From Anaerolineaceae bacterium (GTDB lineage: Bacteria > Chloroflexota > Anaerolineae > JAAYZQ01): a DNA stretch of 11,816 bases. Of this stretch, positions 7,555 to 11,816 are shown in pieces. Positions within the stretch are counted from its first letter, which is position 1. Every line of letters begins with the position of its first letter. A model generated the notes under the pieces. That model did no database searches. It saw only the letters and a program-made list of their open reading frames with translations, and had not been told where the DNA came from. The stretch covers positions 1-11,816 of the forward strand of contig JAAYZQ010000033.1 of assembly GCA_012514775.1 (NCBI GenBank), given 5' to 3'. The position numbers and the translations under genes are program-made.

Positions 7555-7596
7555 CTTTTCTTGATTCACGAAGGGATTGTGACGGCACGCGACGGT

Positions 7597-7665
7597 GCCC
7601 GTGGGAGACTTGGACGCCAAGTCTTCACCTGGCCGAAGGCAGGCCTCGAGCAATGAGCCACGGAC
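7597..7665 (-). promoter_or_regulatory. Structured 5' leader of phnD (candidate cis-regulatory RNA or operator)
   Basis: Downstream of the phnD promoter, the minus strand can fold into a multi-branched structure. A closing helix GUCCGUGG / CCACGGGC (7658-7665 with 7597-7604, one G-U pair) encloses two hairpins. One is a GGCC-TGCCTTC-GGCC type hairpin at about 7631-7645. The other is a perfect 8-bp stem AGACUUGG / CCAAGUCU with a 3-base loop (7606-7624). No U tract follows, so it is not an intrinsic terminator. I do not match it to a riboswitch class that I know. If transcription starts at 7661 rather than 7665, half of the closing helix would be lost. At the DNA level the 7606-7624 dyad could instead be a repressor operator. 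Confidence 0.4.
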
Positions 7666-7667
7666 GC

Positions 7668-7696
7668 ATGATAGCAGAAACGGCCCATTTTTGCAA
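7668..7696 (-). promoter_or_regulatory. Promoter of the phnD-phnC-phnE-HAD operon
   Basis: On the minus strand TTGCAA (7691-7696) and TATCAT (complement of 7668-7673) are separated by 17 bases. The predicted start is near 7661, giving a leader of about 118 bases before the phnD ATG. The -35 is 31 bases from the -35 of the divergent dehydrogenase promoter, so a single regulator bound between them could affect both. No clear PHO box was seen. Confidence 0.65.
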
Positions 7697-7727
7697 GTCT
7701 TTCTGTTTACTTCCCGGCCCCATCCTC

Positions 7728-7756
7728 TTGGTGTGGAAGCGGCACTGTGGTATAAT
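7728..7756 (+). promoter_or_regulatory. Promoter of the dehydrogenase-oligoendopeptidase operon
   Basis: TTGGTG (7728-7733) and TATAAT (7751-7756) are separated by 17 bases. The predicted start is near 7763, giving a leader of about 70 bases before the ATG at 7832. The promoter is divergent from the phnD promoter. Confidence 0.75.
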
Positions 7757-7773
7757 GGACAGCGCCTCTCCAG

Positions 7774-7791
7774 GCCGGCCGCCGGGCCGGC
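7774..7791 (+). promoter_or_regulatory. GC-rich hairpin in the dehydrogenase 5' leader
   Basis: GCCGGCC and GGCCGGC form a 7-bp stem with a 4-base loop, about 11 bases after the predicted transcript start and 40 bases before the coding start. No T tract follows, so it is not a terminator. It may stabilise the transcript or be incidental in this G+C-rich DNA. Confidence 0.35.
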
Positions 7792-7831
7792 TCGAAGGTT
7801 CGGGGGGACCACTTGCCTGAAGGAGAACGTT

Positions 7832-8851
7832 ATGGAACCGATTCAGGTGCTGTGTACCATGCGCTTCAGCGACGACCTGCTGGCGCAACTGCGGGCCGTC
7901 TCGCCCCGCCTGCGCGTCGAGCAGGAAACGTGCCACGACGCTGCCGAGGTGGCAGCCGCCCTCAAAAACCATCCTGACGTCGAGGTCCTGTACGGGCTGA
8001 ACATGCCCGACGACCTCCTATCGCTGGCGCCCGGGCTGCGCTGGGTCCAGCTCCACAGCGCCGGCGCCGACCACCTGGAGGGCCACCCGCTCATGGAAGG
8101 CGACGTGGCAGTCACCACCACCAGCGGCATCCACGCCGTGCCCATCGCCGAATACGTCATGGCCTCCATCCTGGCCTACCGCTGGCGGGTGCCCCTCTGG
8201 ACGAGCTGCCAGCGCGACCACCGTTGGCCCGCGGGCCGGTGGGCCACCTATTCGCGCCCCGAGCTGCGGGGCAGCACCATCGGCATCCTGGGCTATGGCA
8301 GCATCGGCCGCGAGGTGGCGCGCCTGGCCCAGGCCTTTGGCATGCGCGTCCTGGCCCTGAGCCGCTCGGGCAAGCGGGCCGACGGCGGATACCTGCAAAA
8401 GGGCATCGGCGACCCCGAGGGCAAGATCCCGGAACGGATCTACCGGACGGAAGAGATGGCCGAGATCCTGCCCCAATGCGATTACGTGGTCGTGGCCCTG
8501 CCCCTGACGCCTGCCACCACCCACACCATCGGCGAGGCCGAGCTGCGAGCCATGAAGCCCACGGCCTACCTGGTCAACATCGCCCGGGGGGCCATCGTCG
8601 ACGAGGCGGCCCTGGCGCGCGCCCTGGAGGAGCGCTGGATCGGCGGCGCCGGCCTGGACGTGTTCGAGGAGGAGCCACTGCCCGCCGAGAGTCCCCTCTG
8701 GGACATGGAGGATGCCCTCATCTCGCCCCACGTCGCCGGCTTTACCCCCCGCTACGACGAGCGGGCTGCCGCGCTCTTTGCCGACAACCTGGCGCGCTAC
8801 CTGGAGGGCGAGCCCCTGCTCAATGCCCTGGACAAGAAGCAAGGATATTGA
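7832..8851 (+). CDS. D-2-hydroxyacid dehydrogenase (NAD(P)-dependent)
   Basis: The 339-residue cytoplasmic oxidoreductase interconverts a 2-oxoacid and a D-2-hydroxyacid. The split catalytic domain is formed by about 1-105 and 305-339. SAGADHL (77-83) is the usual substrate-loop motif. The Rossmann motif is GYGSIG (154-159). The catalytic set is R252 (NIARG), E281 (DVFEEEPLP) and H300 (SPHVAG). After the second nucleotide-binding strand there is SRS (177-179) rather than an acidic residue, which favours NADP(H), as in GhrA-type enzymes. An extra charged segment (about 181-206) follows it. The ATG has AAGGAG 6 bases upstream; upstream in-frame starts would lie in the promoter. The stop is 23 bases before the oligoendopeptidase start, so the two are an operon. 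Phosphite dehydrogenase (PtxD) is in this superfamily and can neighbour phosphite importers, but its catalytic Lys is replaced by A78 here. The exact substrate is unknown. Confidence 0.92.
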   Translation: MEPIQVLCTMRFSDDLLAQLRAVSPRLRVEQETCHDAAEVAAALKNHPDVEVLYGLNMPDDLLSLAPGLRWVQLHSAGADHLEGHPLMEGDVAVTTTSGIHAVPIAEYVMASILAYRWRVPLWTSCQRDHRWPAGRWATYSRPELRGSTIGILGYGSIGREVARLAQAFGMRVLALSRSGKRADGGYLQKGIGDPEGKIPERIYRTEEMAEILPQCDYVVVALPLTPATTHTIGEAELRAMKPTAYLVNIARGAIVDEAALARALEERWIGGAGLDVFEEEPLPAESPLWDMEDALISPHVAGFTPRYDERAAALFADNLARYLEGEPLLNALDKKQGY

Positions 8852-8874
8852 CAAACGCCGGAAAGGAACACATC

Positions 8875-10686
8875 GTGACCGAGAAGCTGCCGCATTGGGA
8901 CCTGTCCAACGTCTACCCGGGCCTGGACTCGCCCGAGTTTCGTGAAGGCATGGCACAGCTCGGGCGCCTGCTCGACACCGTCGACGCCTACCTGGAGAGC
9001 CACCAGGTCGGCCCGGGTGGCCCCGTCCCGGCTACCGCCGAGGCCCTGGCCGGCACGGCCGGCGGGTACCTGGAAGGGATGAACGCCATGCTCCGCCACT
9101 CGCAGACGCTGCGCAACTATGTCTGGGCCGAGGTGTCGACCAACTCCTATAACCAGCAAGCCCGCCGCTCGCTGTCCGAGATCGACGCCATGCTGGTGCG
9201 CAGCCTGCGCCAGCAGGTTCTCTTTCGCGGTTGGCTGGGCACCGCCGCCGGGGAGCGGGAGCGTTTCGAAGCGGCCCTGGCCCTGCCCGGCCCCGCCCAC
9301 GACCACCGCTTTTACCTGCAAGAGGAGGCGGAACAGAGCCGCTACATGATGAGCGAGGCGGAAGAGACCCTGGCGGCCGAGCTGTCGCTCAGTGGGGCCA
9401 AGGCCTGGCAGAACCTTCAGGGAGTGGTGGCTTCGCAGCTCAAGGTAGCCTTCCGGCGCGAGGACGAGGTGCAGGAGCTGCCCATCACCGTCCTGCAAAA
9501 CCTGCGCAACGATCCCGATGAGGAGGTACGCCGCCAGGCCTACGAGGTCGAGGTGGCCGCCTGGGAACGCGTGCGCGAGCCCCTGGCTGCCTGCCTCAAC
9601 GGCGTCAAGGGCGCCGTCGGCACGCTCGACCGGCGCCGGGGCCGCGAGGATTCGCTGCACCAGAGCCTGGACCAGGAGCGCATCGACCGGCAGACGCTGG
9701 AGGCCATGCTGGGCGCCATGCGCGACTCGCTGCCCGCCTTTCGCCGCTACTTTCGCCGCAAGGCCTCTCTCCTGGGCAAAGAGGCCCTGCTCTGGTGGGA
9801 TCTCTATGCGCCCGTGGGTCGATCCGCCGAGAAGCTGAGCTGGCAGCAGGTCCAGGATTTTGTCCTGGAGCAGTTCGCCTCCTTCTCTCCGGAGCTGGAA
9901 GTCTTTGGCCGGCGCGCCTTTGACGAGCGCTGGATCGACGCCGAGCCGCGGGATGGCAAGCGGGGCGGCGCCTTTTGCATGCCCCTGCCCGCCGTGGACG
10001 AATCGCGGGTGTTCGCCAACTTTGACGGCACCCTCGACGGCGTGATGACCCTGGCCCACGAGCTGGGACACGCCTACCACAACGAATGCCAGGCCGGCAA
10101 GACGATGCTCCAGAGGCAAAGGCCCATGACCCTGGCCGAGACAGCCTCCATCATGAACGAGACCATCGTCACTAACGCCATGCTCGCGCGCTCGTCCGAC
10201 CCCCAGGAAAAGCTGGCCATCCTCGAGGCCTTCCTGGTGAATTCCAGCCAGGTCATCGTCGACATCTACTCGCGCTTTCTCTTCGAGCAGGAGGTTTTCC
10301 GGCGCCGCGCCGAGGCCGAGCTGTCGGCCGACGATCTCTGCGCCATCATGCTCAGCGCCCAGCGAGCCACCTACGGCGACGGTTTGGACGGCGCGCACCT
10401 GCACCCCTACATGTGGGCCTGGAAGCCCCACTACTACATTCCGGTCCGTTCCTACTACAACTATCCCTACGCCTTCGGACTGCTCTTTGGCCTGGGCCTG
10501 TACCGCGTGTACCAGGAACGGGGCGAGGCCTTCCTGCCCCAGTACCGGCAGCTCCTGCGCGAGAGCGGCGAGGGCTCGGCCGCCGACCTGGCCGCCCGCT
10601 TTGGCATCGACATCACCACGCGCCCCTTCTGGGAGGGCAGCCTGCGCATCGTGGAGGAGCGAATCGAGGAATTCTGCGCCCTATAG
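8875..10686 (+). CDS. pepF: Oligoendopeptidase F-like zinc metallopeptidase (family M3B)
   Basis: The 603-residue cytoplasmic peptidase cleaves short peptides. The zinc site is HELGH (395-399), with E396 as catalytic base and E422 in AETASIMNE as third ligand, the M3 arrangement. The C-terminal HPYMWAWKPHYYIPVRSYYNYPYAFG region (510-535) supplies the conserved His/Tyr substrate-binding residues of the oligoendopeptidase F family. The helical N-terminal part opens with LPHWDLSNVYPGLDSPEF, the usual start of this family, and the length is normal. The start is GTG at 8875, preceded by GGAAAGGA, 8 bases from the last G of the core; no ATG fits better. It is co-transcribed with the dehydrogenase 23 bases upstream. 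No signal peptide is visible. The functional link between peptidase and dehydrogenase is unclear. Confidence 0.94.
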   Translation: MTEKLPHWDLSNVYPGLDSPEFREGMAQLGRLLDTVDAYLESHQVGPGGPVPATAEALAGTAGGYLEGMNAMLRHSQTLRNYVWAEVSTNSYNQQARRSLSEIDAMLVRSLRQQVLFRGWLGTAAGERERFEAALALPGPAHDHRFYLQEEAEQSRYMMSEAEETLAAELSLSGAKAWQNLQGVVASQLKVAFRREDEVQELPITVLQNLRNDPDEEVRRQAYEVEVAAWERVREPLAACLNGVKGAVGTLDRRRGREDSLHQSLDQERIDRQTLEAMLGAMRDSLPAFRRYFRRKASLLGKEALLWWDLYAPVGRSAEKLSWQQVQDFVLEQFASFSPELEVFGRRAFDERWIDAEPRDGKRGGAFCMPLPAVDESRVFANFDGTLDGVMTLAHELGHAYHNECQAGKTMLQRQRPMTLAETASIMNETIVTNAMLARSSDPQEKLAILEAFLVNSSQVIVDIYSRFLFEQEVFRRRAEAELSADDLCAIMLSAQRATYGDGLDGAHLHPYMWAWKPHYYIPVRSYYNYPYAFGLLFGLGLYRVYQERGEAFLPQYRQLLRESGEGSAADLAARFGIDITTRPFWEGSLRIVEERIEEFCAL

Positions 10687-10700
10687 GCTGCCCCGCAAAC

Positions 10701-10728
10701 TTGCGCCAGCGCGGCAATGGGGTATAAT
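10701..10728 (+). promoter_or_regulatory. Promoter for the helix-hairpin-helix gene pair
   Basis: TTGCGC (10701-10706) and TATAAT (10723-10728) are separated by 16 bases. The predicted start is near 10735, giving a leader of about 57 bases. It lies 15 bases after the oligoendopeptidase stop and has the same TTGCG / 16-base / TATAAT layout as the UbiB-like promoter. Confidence 0.75.
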
Positions 10729-10791
10729 GAGTTCAGTTGCCCATTCGGAATAGAGACGTTTCGAGCCCTAACCAAGGAAAGGAGAAAGGCC

Positions 10792-11196
10792 ATGACCAAG
10801 CTGACTGCCATCGAAGGAATCGCCGACATCTATGCCAACAAGCTCAAGAACGCCGGCGTGCCCACCCTGGAGGCGCTCCTGGAAAAGGGAGCCTCACCCG
10901 CAGGCCGCGAAGAGATCGCCGCGGCTGCCAACGTCAGCAGCAAGCTGATCCTGGAGTGGATCAACCTCGCCGACCTGTTCCGCATCAAGGGCATCGGCGA
11001 AGAGTATTCGGACCTCCTGGAAGAGGCCGGGGTAGACACGGTGCCCGAGCTGGCCCAGCGCAATCCCGCGAACCTCCTGGCCAAGATCCTCGAGATCAAT
11101 GGCCAGAAAAAGCTGGTTCGCCGGGTGCCCACGCTGACCCAGGTCACGAGCTGGATCGAGCAGGCGCAGTCCCTGCCGCGCATCGTCCAGTACTAG
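10792..11196 (+). CDS. DUF4332-like protein with two helix-hairpin-helix motifs
   Basis: The 134-residue soluble protein has two helix-hairpin-helix motifs: IEGIADIYANKLKNAGV (7-23) and IKGIGEEYSDLLEEAGV (65-81). The first has GIA where the second has the canonical GIG hairpin. Each is followed by a short helical segment (TLEALLEKG; TVPELAQRNPANLLAKI). This layout matches the DUF4332 family, related to the DNA-binding helix-hairpin-helix fold of polymerases, ligases and nucleases. Non-specific DNA binding is plausible, but no catalytic residues are seen. The ATG has AAAGGAG 7 bases upstream, and the gene has its own strong promoter. The next gene, which carries a similar motif on a membrane anchor, follows after 7 bases. 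The family call is good; the role is unknown. Confidence 0.8.
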   Translation: MTKLTAIEGIADIYANKLKNAGVPTLEALLEKGASPAGREEIAAAANVSSKLILEWINLADLFRIKGIGEEYSDLLEEAGVDTVPELAQRNPANLLAKILEINGQKKLVRRVPTLTQVTSWIEQAQSLPRIVQY

Positions 11197-11203
11197 CAGG
11201 GCC

Positions 11204-11800
11204 ATGTTGCTCCCCTCCGGCCTGTTGTCGGCCCCCGTCGTCAGCGGGCTCGCCTCCCGGTTCGCCAGCCCGGCGTCCGCACAGGCGGAAGGCAACCCCT
11301 GGTGGCTGTGGATCGTCGTCTTTATCATCCTGGCCGCCTTTGTCGCCTTCATGCTGTGGTGGTGGTTGCGCAGCCCTGCCGAAGAAGAAATACCCGGCCC
11401 GCCCACGAGGAGCGAGCCCCCGGCGCTTGTCCCCGGCCCCGGCTCCGCCGCCTCACCCGAGATCGCGGGCGTGCCGGAGCTGAAAGCAGAGAAAGCCGAG
11501 ATCCAGCCCGAGCCGCCCACGGCCGCCGCCGAACAGCCGCCGGTCGAGAACCTGGAGATCATCGAGGGCATCGGCCCAAAGATCGCCGCCGTCCTCCGCG
11601 ACTCGGGCGTCTACACCTTTGCCCAACTCGCGTCCCTGGAACCCGCGCGCCTGAGGGAGATCCTCCGCGACCGGGATCCGAACCTGTTGCGCCTGGCCGA
11701 TCCCACGACCTGGCCCGAGCAGGCCCGGCTGGCGGCCGCGGGCGAGTGGGAGGCCCTGACCCGGTTGCAGCAGGAGCTCAAGGGCGGCCGGCACGCCTGA
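11204..11800 (+). CDS. Membrane-anchored helix-hairpin-helix protein
   Basis: The 198-residue protein has a short N-terminal region (1-31, possibly a second weak hydrophobic stretch or signal), one clear transmembrane helix rich in Trp (about 32-55, NPWWLWIVVFIILAAFVAFM), a Pro/Glu/Ala-rich linker (about 58-114), and a C-terminal helix-hairpin-helix domain. The motif is IEGIGPKIAAVLRDSGVYTF (120-139), followed by QLASLEPARLREILRD. A similar domain in other bacteria is described as a flap-endonuclease-like helix-3-turn-helix fold and is often attached to membrane or other proteins. The positive residues just after the helix suggest a cytoplasmic C-terminus. The ATG follows the previous stop by 7 bases and has only a weak AGCAGG site, so translational coupling is likely. 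No nuclease active-site residues are recognised; function is unknown. Confidence 0.78.
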   Translation: MLLPSGLLSAPVVSGLASRFASPASAQAEGNPWWLWIVVFIILAAFVAFMLWWWLRSPAEEEIPGPPTRSEPPALVPGPGSAASPEIAGVPELKAEKAEIQPEPPTAAAEQPPVENLEIIEGIGPKIAAVLRDSGVYTFAQLASLEPARLREILRDRDPNLLRLADPTTWPEQARLAAAGEWEALTRLQQELKGGRHA

Positions 11801-11811
11801 GGCAAGCCGGC
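11787..11811 (+). terminator. Possible terminator stem at the window end
   Basis: GCCGGC (11787-11792) and GCCGGC (11806-11811) can pair around an inner GCC/GGC stem, spanning the stop codon of the last gene. Only TCCCC follows before the window ends, so no T tract can be confirmed. Confidence 0.25.
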
Positions 11812-11816
11812 TCCCC

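Noticed and set aside
7544..7588. Longer phnD form from the GTG at 7588.
   Set aside because: It would add 15 charged residues before the lipoprotein signal and skip the good AGGAGG placed 5 bases before the ATG at 7543.
7742..7811. tRNA-like stretch (TATAATGGACAGCG followed by GGTTCG and GGGGACCA).
   Set aside because: The ends do not form a 7-bp acceptor stem and there is no proper T-arm stem around GTTCG; the TATAAT is better explained as the -10 box.
7832..8851. Annotation of the dehydrogenase as phosphite dehydrogenase (ptxD).
   Set aside because: The catalytic Lys of PtxD aligns with A78 and the cofactor loop differs; only superfamily membership and location support it.
10701..10717. 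Imperfect dyad TTGCGCC-AGC-GCGGCAA across the -35 of the last promoter.
   Set aside because: Only 5 of 7 arm positions match and the region is G+C-rich, so an operator cannot be claimed.

Overview
The window is G+C-rich DNA (about two thirds G+C by eye) with densely packed genes, little intergenic space and sigma-70-type promoters (TTGnnn / TATAAT). It contains a lipoprotein substrate-binding protein on an Ala/Pro/Glu/Thr tether, a fused PhnE permease, an ABC1-type kinase and paired helix-hairpin-helix proteins. Together these suggest a Chloroflexota-like bacterium; that assignment is an inference from gene content, not from a marker gene. I see no rRNA, tRNA, CRISPR array, insertion sequence or integrase.

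Left part, minus strand (1-2159): an ABC1/UbiB-family kinase gene has its own promoter and is followed 16 bases later by a DUF456 membrane protein that runs off the left edge.

Centre, minus strand (2196-7700): a phosphonate/phosphite-type ABC importer operon, read right to left. It runs promoter, structured leader, phnD-like lipoprotein, 10-bp hairpin with a U tract (attenuator or partial terminator), phnC-like ATPase starting at TTG, an 862-residue permease carrying two PhnE units, and a HAD-family phosphatase that begins 2 bases after the permease stop. The permease is the most unusual gene here. It holds two copies of an [extracytoplasmic beta-rich domain + PhnE permease] unit, plus an N-terminal TM2-like membrane module. 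The binding protein captures the ligand, the fused permease supplies both membrane halves of the channel, the ATPase drives uptake, and the HAD enzyme may act on the imported compound or a product of it.

Right part, plus strand (7728-11816): divergent from phnD is a D-2-hydroxyacid dehydrogenase with a good promoter, in an apparent operon with an M3-family oligoendopeptidase F. A further TTGCGC-N16-TATAAT promoter then drives two small genes, a soluble DUF4332-like protein with two helix-hairpin-helix motifs and a membrane-anchored protein with one such motif.

The best candidates for something undescribed are the duplicated permease with its extracytoplasmic domains, the structured phnD leader, the coupled HAD enzyme, and the pair of helix-hairpin-helix genes. 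The substrate of the importer cannot be read from the sequence.
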